From UBA935 sp031555615 (GTDB lineage Bacteria; Bacillota; Clostridia; Lachnospirales; Lachnospiraceae), in contig JAVBUF010000074.1 of assembly GCA_031555615.1 (NCBI GenBank), forward strand, positions 1 through 10,126: a stretch of 10,126 nucleotides of DNA. Direction: 5' to 3'. Both the position numbers and the translations under genes were made by a program. Of the stretch, positions 1 through 6,448 are shown in pieces. Positions within the stretch are counted from its first letter, which is position 1. The number at the start of each line of letters is the position of its first letter. The notes beneath the pieces are model-generated. The model ran no database searches. It worked only from the letters and a program-made list of their open reading frames with translations, and was not told the origin of the DNA.

Positions 1-909
1 AATTTCAAATGTTTTTAGATTCTTTGCCAGTGAGGTCATCGCTGCGTAATCGGTGGTGTTAGCATATTCCAAAACCATTTGAAATTGAATCATCTGTGAT
101 TCATTAAATTTGCTGATAGTACTACACATCTCGTTAAGCAAGGTCAGTTCCTGGATGCTGTCAACCTTTATTGTCTGGTAGATTTCATCCGGCAGCTTAT
201 GATTCTGCATCTCGCTGATGGTACATTCTGCAAAATAGTTTACCCCCAGCCGTTCTTTTACTTTATTCAGACTGCAAATATCGGTTGGCAGATATAAATA
301 ATCTTCTAACCCATCCGCACTCTGTACCGTCATGCTGATTACAATATTCATGTCATAAAAGAATCGGGGATATATCTGACCGTCGTATACCTGACGGATG
401 GATATATCACAGGGAAGTAACTTTCCGTAAATCGTTTGTCTGCCGGGTACTTGATTCATATAATCACGAGCATACTTTCCGAAATCCATACCGGATATTT
501 CTGATTCTGTAATTCCACTATTGATGTCGAGATAGATTCTTCTCCCTATGGCAACGATATCCTTATAATCATCAATTAAGGAAACACCGTCCAGACTGTA
601 GGTCAGATTAATCATATCTTTCAAGTTATCCGCCTGCATTACCTCACAACAGGCCATCAGCTTTTTCTGTTCATAGTCAGTCAGAATTTCCATTCTTTTA
701 GCCAGGAAATTCAATTCATCTATCTTGATCCTCTTTCCTTCAAGTGGCTTAAGTGGAGAATTTTTATCTAAAACATTTGTCAAGATTACCGTCGGAATAG
801 TTTCCTTAATTCCTATACTCCACATATACTTTGTCAGTTCCCGGTCTGATAACGGCAGTTCCACCTCACTCCTGCGGCCACTTTCCGGGCTGGTCACGTT
901 CACTCTCAT
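1..909 (-). CDS. ArdA-like antirestriction protein (partial, C-terminus beyond window)
   Basis: An uninterrupted minus-strand frame of 303 codons runs from ATG at 909 to the left edge with no stop, so the 3' end is missing. It begins MRVNVTSPESG. A segment around residues 98-125 (MINLTYSLDGVSL, then DIVAIGRRIYLD) resembles what I remember of the 'INLTxNLD' region in Clostridial mobile-element proteins annotated as ArdA-type antirestriction proteins. Those proteins are acidic DNA mimics that block type I restriction when an element enters a new host. The start is uncertain: ATG 909 has no Shine-Dalgarno sequence at normal distance, whereas an in-frame TTG at 921 has GGAGG (931-935) 9 nt upstream and would overlap the previous gene. 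ATG 909 lies 1 nt after the TAG of the upstream gene, so the two are probably translationally coupled. Family assignment rests on recalled motifs only and is moderate. Confidence 0.6.
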   Translation of the reverse strand, partial: MRVNVTSPESGRRSEVELPLSDRELTKYMWSIGIKETIPTVILTNVLDKNSPLKPLEGKRIKIDELNFLAKRMEILTDYEQKKLMACCEVMQADNLKDMINLTYSLDGVSLIDDYKDIVAIGRRIYLDINSGITESEISGMDFGKYARDYMNQVPGRQTIYGKLLPCDISIRQVYDGQIYPRFFYDMNIVISMTVQSADGLEDYLYLPTDICSLNKVKERLGVNYFAECTISEMQNHKLPDEIYQTIKVDSIQELTLLNEMCSTISKFNESQMIQFQMVLEYANTTDYAAMTSLAKNLKTFEI

Positions 910-910
910 A

Positions 911-1585
911 CTATAAAGCAATATTTCTATCCTCCCATTCCAATACTTCCAATCCGCATTTGTTGATGACAAAGGCATTAATAATCAGCCGAAATATTTC
1001 ATCCGGTATCAATTCCTGATCAGCCAGTTCCGAAAGCTGGATGTGTTTTGTACCGTTATAGATATCTTTGGCTGCATGGTACAGAATATATTGCTCCAGT
1101 GTGAGCCTGCCGATCTTAATCCGTTTGAAATAGATTCCGGTATCAAGAACGTTGCCAGCGACCTTTGTCCAGAGTTCTTCGTCAGCAGACAGCAGAAACA
1201 CAGCTCCGGCGTAGTTTGGTGTGTGCTGCAGAATTTCTTTTCGTTTTCCTTTCATTAGCGAGTAGAAATCTTTGCGATGTTTTTGGTCTTTGAAAATAAA
1301 TTCTTTCTCTGCATTGGAAAAAATCTGCTCCAGCCGATGCTTCAATTGCTCCATCTGCATTCTGGTAATAACTATGTCCACGATTTGCTCATAGTTACTG
1401 TGGGACTGCCACTCGGTCTGTTCATAGATAAAAATTCCCTGCCCCCTTTGCCGGTAACCGGGTGGCTCCTGCATTTGCTGCTCAAAAAAAGAAAGGTAAG
1501 AACCTTTTGAAAAAAAATTAGACATATATATCCTCATTTCTGCACAGCTTTTGACTTCTATTGTTTGTGGATGCTGTGCTGACAC
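911..1585 (-). CDS. uncharacterised mobile-element protein (main exon of a gene split by two group II introns)
   Basis: I do not recognise a function. Read from the GTG at 1585 it is a 224-aa soluble, charged protein with no signal peptide or membrane segment. It has an N-terminal half rich in Q, E and R, and a C-terminal half with F-x-D-x-x-H, YAGAVFLLSADEELW and a late AFVINKCGL stretch; this layout loosely recalls small DUF6075-type accessory proteins. AAGGAG lies only 3 nt before the GTG, closer than normal. The frame stays open upstream to the end of the adjacent group II intron at 1629. Joining the predicted exons (5380-5368, 3436-3433, 1628-911) makes a 244-aa protein starting MGESPNCESEG, so the GTG may be an internal valine rather than the true start. 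The stop is 1 nt before the ArdA-like gene, implying co-transcription with antirestriction functions. Confidence 0.65.
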   Translation of the reverse strand: MSAQHPQTIEVKSCAEMRIYMSNFFSKGSYLSFFEQQMQEPPGYRQRGQGIFIYEQTEWQSHSNYEQIVDIVITRMQMEQLKHRLEQIFSNAEKEFIFKDQKHRKDFYSLMKGKRKEILQHTPNYAGAVFLLSADEELWTKVAGNVLDTGIYFKRIKIGRLTLEQYILYHAAKDIYNGTKHIQLSELADQELIPDEIFRLIINAFVINKCGLEVLEWEDRNIAL

Positions 1586-1631
1586 AAACTCCTTGGGAGT
1601 GGTTTGACTGATTCCTTCTGATTCACAAATC

Positions 1632-1710
1632 GAGTAGGAGAAAATTTCTCTAAATGAGAAATTTTCGACCTCTCACACCACCGTGCGTACCGTTCGGTAC
1701 ACGGCGGTTC
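1632..1710 (-). ncRNA. Domains V and VI of group II intron A
   Basis: On the minus strand, 1710-1677 folds as a 34-nt hairpin: GAACCGCCGTG and its partner arm CACGGTGGT enclose an inner GTACC/GGTAC stem closed by a GAAC loop. This is the expected length and shape of catalytic domain V. It is followed by a domain VI stem with arms GAAAATTTCTC and GAGAAATTTTC, then CTACTCGAT, which would supply the branch-point adenosine and the AY 3' end. Confidence 0.8.
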
Positions 1711-1717
1711 AATCAAT

Positions 1718-3046
1718 TTAACAAGTAACACACCTTTTGGTGTAATAGTCTAACATTGAGATTAGTCCAAATTGGGCTAGTCTCTCATTATTTATTGCCT
1801 GGCTTACATCTGAACCTCGACACACTCTTGCAAATCCCTTTGCATAAGAGGTTCGTTTTGCCGCCCAGCTTGGGACTCCCAGTTTCCTAAGATTCTTTGC
1901 TCTGTTTTGAGGTGTTTTCCAGTGTTTCCAAATGCACATTCGCATTCTATACCTGATGCTTCCATCGAGATTCTTACATAGGTTCTTCATACTTCCGATT
2001 TTAAAATAATTTATCCATCCTCGGATTAGGTGATTTACTTTCTCGATTTTGAGTTTATTGTCAACTCCCCAACTTCGGCATGTTAACTTCCTCATTCTTT
2101 CCTTAAACTTCGCAATCGACTGAGTGTGGGGCTTTGCTTTATACTGTTTGGCAAATGAGTCATAGTAAAATCCAAATCCCAGATACTTAATTCCTTTTGG
2201 CTTATCCACTTTGCTTTTACTTACATTTACTTTCAATCCTAGCTTTTCTTCAATAAACTTCGTAATGCTTTTCATTACTCGATTTGCAGCCAGTTCGCTT
2301 CCGACCATGATTATACTGTCGTCTGCGTATCTTACAAAGTCTAGTCCCCTCTGTTCCATTTCCTTATCAAGTTCATTTAGCATGATATTTGACAACAGTG
2401 GTGAGATATTCCCTCCTTGTGGTGTTCCGATTACGGATTCTTTGTATTCGTCATCTATCATGATTCCGCTAACTAAAAACTTTCGTATAATGGAGATTAC
2501 ATCTCCATCTTTGATTGTTCTTCCTATAATAGTCATTAGCTTATCATGATTCACGGTGTCAAAGAACTTTTCAAGGTCAATGTCAACTATAAAGCTGTGT
2601 CCATCATTCATCATTTCTAATGCCTTCAGAACTGCTTGCTGTGCCCCTCGATTTGGTCTAAACCCATAACTGTGGTCATGGAATTGTTTCTCGTAAATCG
2701 GTGTTAACACTTGCGCTACTGCTTGTTGAATAAATCTGTCTGTCACTGTTGGAACTCCAAGGTTTCTGATTCCGCCATCTGGTTTTGGTATCTCCACACG
2801 TCTTACTGGTTGAGGTTTATATTTTCTCTGCCTCAACTGTTCCTTAATTGTTTCGCCGTTCTTCGAAAGGTATTCGCCTAGTTCTGTGTACTCCATTCCG
2901 TCCACTCCTGCGGCTCCTTTGTTTCGTATGACTTGCAGATATGCTGCGTTGAGATTATCTTTGCTTAATATCTGCTCCATTAAACTATTTGTGTCCATGC
3001 GCTGTTTCCTTTCTGTCCCGTTTATCTTTGCCACCTTTGACGTCAT
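1718..3046 (-). CDS. ltrA: Group II intron reverse transcriptase/maturase (intron A)
   Basis: This 442-aa intron-encoded protein helps its host intron splice and copies it into new DNA sites by target-primed reverse transcription. Visible parts in order are RT0/RT1 (NKGAAGVDG near 42-50, IPKPDGG near 87-93), SYGFRPNR near 126-133, the first catalytic aspartate in DLEKFFDTVNH (about D157), GTPQGG at 207-212, the YADD active site at 240-243, and the maturase (X) domain with HLIRGWINYFKIGS near 339-352. There is no C-terminal HNH endonuclease, as in the short bacterial lineages. The ATG at 3046 gives the longest form. An in-frame ATG 16 codons further on (MDTNSLMEQIL) has AAAGGA upstream and aligns better with the start of related short maturases. 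The frame is intact, so the intron may still be active. Confidence 0.93.
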   Translation of the reverse strand: MTSKVAKINGTERKQRMDTNSLMEQILSKDNLNAAYLQVIRNKGAAGVDGMEYTELGEYLSKNGETIKEQLRQRKYKPQPVRRVEIPKPDGGIRNLGVPTVTDRFIQQAVAQVLTPIYEKQFHDHSYGFRPNRGAQQAVLKALEMMNDGHSFIVDIDLEKFFDTVNHDKLMTIIGRTIKDGDVISIIRKFLVSGIMIDDEYKESVIGTPQGGNISPLLSNIMLNELDKEMEQRGLDFVRYADDSIIMVGSELAANRVMKSITKFIEEKLGLKVNVSKSKVDKPKGIKYLGFGFYYDSFAKQYKAKPHTQSIAKFKERMRKLTCRSWGVDNKLKIEKVNHLIRGWINYFKIGSMKNLCKNLDGSIRYRMRMCIWKHWKTPQNRAKNLRKLGVPSWAAKRTSYAKGFARVCRGSDVSQAINNERLAQFGLISMLDYYTKRCVTC

Positions 3047-3432
3047 CGACAGGTGTTGCTTTGACTACAAGTCGGAACCTACTTCAACTGATTGATTGTT
3101 CGTCCCTTCGCTCCATTTCCATTACAGAAACTTCCTCACTACTATGGACTATGCTGACTTCTCACAGTTCGTTGTTACTCGGCTAATGGAACCGCTGTGA
3201 GACCTCCCCGATTAAGGTGCGAGCTCTTTCCTCTCATCTATCCGCCACATTTACTCCTACTTCCAGCAACTTTTGGACTTCATCTTCTTTTGCAGACTTA
3301 TCCGTATTTCAGAGCCTTATATGTGATTTCTGTCCGTCGGACCAAGAGTTTGCCTACAGCTTCCTTCAGATTCCACCTCACGATGGACACCCTTGCTGTT
3401 CAGCTATGTGCTTCCTCGTTGCCTAGGCGCAC

Positions 3433-3436
3433 TTGG
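3433..3436 (-). other. Predicted 4-nt micro-exon between two group II introns
   Basis: After the predicted 3' end of intron B (..CCCTAC, ending 3437) only CCAA remains before the GTGCG start of intron A at 3432. Keeping exactly these 4 nt joins 13 nt of upstream exon to the downstream exon in frame (735 nt, 245 codons including the stop). The boundaries are inferred from consensus ends and have not been shown experimentally. Confidence 0.5.
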
Positions 3437-3487
3437 GTAGGGTCAAGTGATGGCGCGGTATTATCCGTCTCCATCACCTGCCACCTC

Positions 3488-3520
3488 AAACCGTGCATGA
3501 GGTTCTCCCTCACACGGCTT
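3488..3520 (-). ncRNA. Domain V of group II intron B
   Basis: The minus strand at 3520-3488 reads AAGCCGTGTGAGG, then a purine-rich loop, then CCTCATGCACGGTTT. This is a two-part hairpin with a 2-nt bulge, typical of domain V. A domain VI stem (GGTGATGG with CCATCAC) follows, ending in GACCCTAC. Confidence 0.78.
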
Positions 3521-3545
3521 TCCGATAATCTTCTTTCTGGTGCAT

Positions 3546-4850
3546 TCAGAGGACATAACTGTATTTATCAATATTTCCTTTGTAGAAGTATTCAATCCCA
3601 CTTAAGGCATACCAGCGCTTGAATCCATAAAGGACTCGCTCTTTATACTTTTTCTGCTTACGACTGTCATATACTCTTCTCCATAGCTTCATCCACAAAT
3701 ATTCATCCAGTTGCATGAACCGTTTTGCTGAGTTGCCATGCCTAAAGTAATTACGCCACCCTCTAATTAGGAGATTTAACCTTTCAACCTTACCATCCAA
3801 TCCTTCATAAGCCGATTTTCTACATGTAATGGTTCTGATAGCATCTTTTACTTTCTTTAAGGCTTTTTTACATGGCATCATATACGGCAGCATTCTTCCG
3901 CTTTTTGAACTTCTAAACTTCTGATAGTGAAACCCTAAGAAATCAAATCCATCCTTATTCATATCTACTATCTTTGTTTTCTCTGGATTGAGCGTTAACT
4001 TTAGCCTACTCATTATATTTTGTAGTTGTTGATATGCTTTTTCTGCCTCTTTTCTTGTATAGCAAAGAATTACAGCATCATCTGCATATCTAATCAGTTC
4101 GCCATTATCTCCATTATTACACCAGTATGAATCGAAAACATGTAGATAGATATTTGCCAGAAGAGGGCTTATCACTCCACCCTGCGGAGACCCTTTTGTC
4201 GTATTCTCGTACCTGCCATTATCAATCACTCCTGCTTGTAGCCATAACCTGCACAGTTTTATGATTCTTCTATCGCTGATTCTTTTCTTCATGAGATTTA
4301 AGAGAATTTCATGATTGATGTTATCAAAGTATCCTTGTATATCTGCGTCCACAACATACCAGTTCTTGTACAGCCCCTTTTTTACTCTTTCTGTAGCTTG
4401 CTTCGCATCTCTTTTAGGACGAAACCCATAAGAGACTCCTAAGAAGTTTGCTTCAAAAATCGGCTCAATCACTATCTTATATGCCTGTTGTACGATTCGG
4501 TCTTTAATAACGGGAATCCCTAACGGTCGTTGCTTACCATCTGATTTTGGAATATATACTCTCTTCACTGGCAAGGGCTTGTATTTCCCACTTACCAGTT
4601 CTTCTTTTATTTCTTGCAGATACTCCTCCACTCCGAATTCCTCAATCGTTTCAAAAGTAATACCATCAATGCCGGCATTTCCTTTGTTTTTCTTCACTTC
4701 TTTCCATGCCCGCCACAAAATATCCGGGCGATAAACACGGTCATACAACGCATGAAATCTACGCTGTTTATCCTTTTTGGCTGCCAGATATAGATTACGT
4801 TGAAGTTGTCGTGATTTTTCTATTGAGTGTTGTTGTCCTTTTTTAGGCAT
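3546..4850 (-). CDS. ltrA: Group II intron reverse transcriptase/maturase (intron B)
   Basis: This 434-aa protein is the reverse transcriptase and splicing factor of intron B. Visible parts are NKGNAGIDG near 55-63, IPKSDGKQRPLGIP near 100-113, SYGFRPKRDAKQA near 140-152, the first catalytic aspartate in DIQGYFDNINH (about D170), GSPQGGVISPLLANI near 220-234, the YADD active site at 255-258, FDFLGFHY near 302-309, and domain X with LNLLIRGWRNYFRHGNS near 358-374. It has a basic N-terminal extension (MPKKGQQHSIEKSRQLQRN) but no HNH endonuclease domain. It shares only the general family motifs with the protein of intron A, so it belongs to a different intron lineage. Neither frameshift nor premature stop is seen. 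Confidence 0.93.
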   Translation of the reverse strand: MPKKGQQHSIEKSRQLQRNLYLAAKKDKQRRFHALYDRVYRPDILWRAWKEVKKNKGNAGIDGITFETIEEFGVEEYLQEIKEELVSGKYKPLPVKRVYIPKSDGKQRPLGIPVIKDRIVQQAYKIVIEPIFEANFLGVSYGFRPKRDAKQATERVKKGLYKNWYVVDADIQGYFDNINHEILLNLMKKRISDRRIIKLCRLWLQAGVIDNGRYENTTKGSPQGGVISPLLANIYLHVFDSYWCNNGDNGELIRYADDAVILCYTRKEAEKAYQQLQNIMSRLKLTLNPEKTKIVDMNKDGFDFLGFHYQKFRSSKSGRMLPYMMPCKKALKKVKDAIRTITCRKSAYEGLDGKVERLNLLIRGWRNYFRHGNSAKRFMQLDEYLWMKLWRRVYDSRKQKKYKERVLYGFKRWYALSGIEYFYKGNIDKYSYVL

Positions 4851-5367
4851 GCACCATCCCTTACCTTCCCGTTAATCTTGATTAAAGCAGAGCCCCTTCT
4901 CTCCTATCGTTTATCTTGTCGACAGTTCATCGATACTATGGGCTCCTCCGACTCCTCATATAGCATCTTCAAGAATTTCGTGTTCGCACTTATATCCTGA
5001 ATTTCATACCTGTGGGAGTATGACTATATGAGGTCTCTTCTGTTCCGCTATCAACTTTCTTAACATTCCGCTTCCTCTACACCGGAGGGTTCTTCAATGC
5101 TGCATCCAGTATCTTCACATTTTCCATGGTCTTCATCAGAAAGTCAGTGATTCGACTCCCCCTTTTTCCCTATTCAGGGCTAACGTAACGATGCTACAGA
5201 ATTCACTTAATGTTACGGACTGCTAATTCGCACCTATTTCTCATAGGTATCACCTCGCTTCAGCACAAACGGTCACCCATAAGCACTGGAGGCTTGCTAC
5301 AAGGCTCACTGGCGATTACCTTGACCAGACTTTCACTGGCAAGCTGATAACAGCTTTCAGAACACAC

Positions 5368-5380
5368 GACTTTCACCCAT
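5368..5380 (-). other. Predicted 5' exon of the intron-split gene
   Basis: ATGGGTGAAAGTC (5380-5368) immediately precedes intron B, and its last seven bases pair with the putative EBS1. Spliced to CCAA and then to 1628, it opens a continuous frame (MGESPNCESEG...) into the 911-1585 coding region. The ribosome site is poor: the upstream G-rich stretch is part of a stable hairpin. The start codon is therefore tentative. Confidence 0.5.
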
Positions 5381-5384
5381 TAGA

Positions 5385-5401
5385 GCCCGCCCATGGCGGG
5401 C
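5385..5401 (-). repeat. Perfect GC-rich hairpin just upstream of the split gene
   Basis: GCCCGCC and GGCGGGC form a perfect 7-bp stem around a 3-nt loop, ending 4 nt before ATG 5380 and 17 nt before the intron B junction. It has no U-tract, so it is not a classical terminator. It could mask a ribosome site or help intron recognition; both roles are guesses. Confidence 0.6.
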
Positions 5402-5405
5402 AAAC

Positions 5406-5442
5406 AAAAAGGCGGCACCTATTTTTTCAAATAAGTACCGCC
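5406..5442 (-). terminator. Intrinsic terminator after the LPD28 gene
   Basis: A 14-bp imperfect stem (GGCGGTACTTATTT with AAATAGGTGCCGCC) is followed by TTTTT on the minus strand and overlaps the stop codon of the upstream gene. It should at least partly separate LPD28 from the split gene. Confidence 0.75.
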
Positions 5443-5801
5443 TACAAATTCATCTGCATGCCGTTAGTCTCTTCTGCAACCAGTTCCATGAATTGTTCTT
5501 CACTCATGCTTTCATATTCACTTAATGTCATTGGCCATCCGGTAAAATTCAAACCTTCCTCCGGATAATAGCTTCCTTCCTGTAATGGAATCTCCTGTCT
5601 GGTTAGGATAGTTCCCCAATGATTTACCAAAACATACGGTTTTATCTGACTGGCTATTCCCTGACACTCATCATCATGCCTCACGTCATAGCAATGCAGA
5701 TGTTCTGGAACTGATTTCCTTTCTATCCTGCCACTGGTAAATAGGACCGGCATTCCATCCAAGGTGGATAGTTCATAAACTTCTTCACCACATTTTTTCA
5801 A
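5442..5801 (-). CDS. LPD28 domain protein (large polyvalent protein-associated domain)
   Basis: This 119-aa protein contains DGMPVLFTSGRI near 15-26, a YDVRHDD motif near 38-44, VLVNHWGTILT near 57-67 and LNFTGWPMTL near 84-93. This is the pattern I associate with LPD28, a small domain found in large phage and conjugative-element proteins and as stand-alone proteins in Clostridial conjugative elements. Its biochemical role is unknown. The start is TTG at 5801-5799, with a strong GGGAGG site 7 nt upstream; the next in-frame ATG is internal to the conserved part. No signal peptide or membrane segment is seen. A terminator-like hairpin lies upstream (5866-5906) and a terminator directly downstream, so it may be its own transcription unit between the SOS polymerase operon and the antirestriction genes. 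Confidence 0.75.
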   Translation of the reverse strand: MKKCGEEVYELSTLDGMPVLFTSGRIERKSVPEHLHCYDVRHDDECQGIASQIKPYVLVNHWGTILTRQEIPLQEGSYYPEEGLNFTGWPMTLSEYESMSEEQFMELVAEETNGMQMNL

Positions 5802-5865
5802 TTATTTCCTCCCTTCCCTGATTTTGAAAATACATAATGGCCTATTCTAAATCTCCGCACTTGGG

Positions 5866-5906
5866 AAATAAAAAAAGAGCAAAAAATATAATAGCATTCT
5901 TTGCCC
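5866..5906 (-). terminator. Terminator-like hairpin in the leader of LPD28
   Basis: On the minus strand GGGCAAAGAAT pairs with ATTTTTTGCTC and is followed by seven T residues. It lies about 65 nt upstream of the LPD28 start, so it is either a second terminator or an attenuator in the LPD28 leader. A related hairpin is present at 9988-10021. Confidence 0.6.
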
Positions 5907-5949
5907 AAATAATTATTATTTGCTGTTTGTTCAATTAAAAATTTTTTTG

Positions 5950-5988
5950 AAATAAAAGAACCGGAGAAACTTACGTCTCAACCGGCTC
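5950..5988 (-). terminator. Terminator of the dinP operon
   Basis: On the minus strand GAGCCGG and CCGGTTC form the base of a long hairpin whose upper stem is GAGAC/GTTTC with a GTAA loop. TTTTATTT follows. It lies 150-190 nt past the stop of the 103-aa gene. A similar hairpin occurs at 10046-10078. Confidence 0.7.
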
Positions 5989-6054
5989 AGTGTAAAAGGG
6001 GAATTTTACCGTATTTTAGTGGTAGCGGGTAATGTTGTTTCCCGACTACAAAAG

Positions 6055-6135
6055 TTAGTATAACAGATTAGCAATGAATAGGCCAGTGTAAAATTCGACA
6101 AGTTCTATCCAATTTTTTACTCTCCTGTAAATCAT
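6055..6135 (-). CDS. Possible 26-aa small ORF downstream of the 103-aa gene
   Basis: ATG at 6135 is separated from the TGA of the upstream gene by 1 nt and opens a 26-codon frame beginning MIYRRVKNWIELVEF and ending in a short hydrophobic run (GLFIANLLY). No dedicated Shine-Dalgarno sequence is visible; it would depend on coupling. It could equally be chance. Confidence 0.2.
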   Translation of the reverse strand: MIYRRVKNWIELVEFYTGLFIANLLY

Positions 6136-6136
6136 A

Positions 6137-6448
6137 TCATACTGCTATTATCACCCATTTACAGCTTTCTTTCGTAAATACCAGTTTCACAGTTTCCATC
6201 CTGTCCTGCAACCTGATTTTACAAACATGCTCCACGGTTTTGATTCCCGAATATGTTTTTTCCTCTGCAAAAAGTAATTGTATCTCATCGATAGTATGGA
6301 TGACACCCTCTTCGTCCATTATCTTTACCAGCTTTGGTATGGTCTTCCCCTGACTGGTAAACCAACATTCGCATGCCACTTCCCTTTGTATGCCTTTCAA
6401 GTTACCGGCTTCTGTATCCCTTGCTATATCTCCCAATCGGAAAGCCAT
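6137..6448 (-). CDS. Uncharacterised 103-aa protein paired with the Y-family polymerase
   Basis: I do not recognise a named family. The protein starts MAFRLGDIARDTEAG, carries a CECWFTSQGKTIPKLVKI segment near 26-43, and then predicted beta-rich stretches (HTIDEIQLLF, HVCKIRLQ, VKLVFTKESCKWVIIAV). It has four cysteines (two in CEC, one in VCKI, one in SCKW) and no membrane segment. ATG 6448 directly follows the TAA of the polymerase gene with no gap, and AAGGTGAT within the polymerase 3' end serves as ribosome site. Tight coupling suggests it acts with, or is dosed with, the polymerase, for example as an accessory or regulatory subunit; that is inference. It is not the YolD-like partner often seen beside such polymerases, as far as I can tell by eye. 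Confidence 0.7.
   Translation of the reverse strand: MAFRLGDIARDTEAGNLKGIQREVACECWFTSQGKTIPKLVKIMDEEGVIHTIDEIQLLFAEEKTYSGIKTVEHVCKIRLQDRMETVKLVFTKESCKWVIIAV

Larger units (their letters stand above)
1629..3432 (-). mobile_element. Group II intron A (downstream copy, about 1.8 kb)
   Basis: The 5' end is placed at GTGCGCC (3432-3426), matching the GUGYG consensus. The 3' end is placed at ...CTCGAT (ending 1629), an AY terminus downstream of a domain VI hairpin. Inside are about 385 nt of structured 5' RNA, an intron-encoded reverse transcriptase (1718-3046), a 34-nt domain V (1677-1710) and domain VI. The intron sits 4 nt downstream of the 3' end of a second, different intron and in the same orientation. 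I could not find a convincing long EBS1/IBS1 pairing for this intron, so its 5' boundary is less certain than that of intron B. Confidence 0.8.
3437..5367 (-). mobile_element. Group II intron B (upstream copy, about 1.9 kb)
   Basis: The 5' end is placed at GTGTG (5367-5363). It is supported by a 7-bp pairing: the last seven exon bases GAAAGTC (5374-5368) are perfectly complementary to GACTTTC inside the intron (5145-5139), in the position expected for IBS1 and EBS1. The 3' end is placed at ..GACCCTAC (3437), after domain V (3520-3488) and a domain VI stem. It carries about 515 nt of 5' structured RNA before its maturase ORF. Its sequence and its protein differ clearly from intron A, so the two are independent insertions rather than a duplication. 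Confidence 0.8.
5802..6136. other. Structured A/T-rich intergenic region between the polymerase operon and LPD28
   Basis: About 335 nt with no convincing full-length gene. On the minus strand it holds, in order, a possible 26-codon ORF (6135-6055), a hairpin GTAG-CGGG...CCCG-CTAC, the operon terminator (5988-5950), an A/T-rich stretch with TTGAAC-like promoter matter near 5932, a second terminator-like hairpin (5906-5866) and the GGGAGG site of LPD28. A 10-bp inverted pair, TGGCCTATTC (5838-5847) and GAATAGGCCA (6076-6085), brackets most of it. Confidence 0.5.

Noticed and set aside
2211..2549. Plus-strand open frame of 112 codons
   Set aside because: It lies opposite conserved RT motifs of intron A's maturase and has low-complexity Ser/Leu/Ile content without a ribosome site; an antisense shadow.
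3197..3622. Plus-strand open frame of 141 codons over the two intron junctions
   Set aside because: It covers the structured 5' RNA of intron A and domains V/VI of intron B in antisense; no family resemblance and no ribosome site.
1629..5367. Single nested insertion or duplication of one intron
   Set aside because: The two maturases and the two domain V hairpins differ clearly in sequence, and neither lies within the other; they are adjacent, independent introns.
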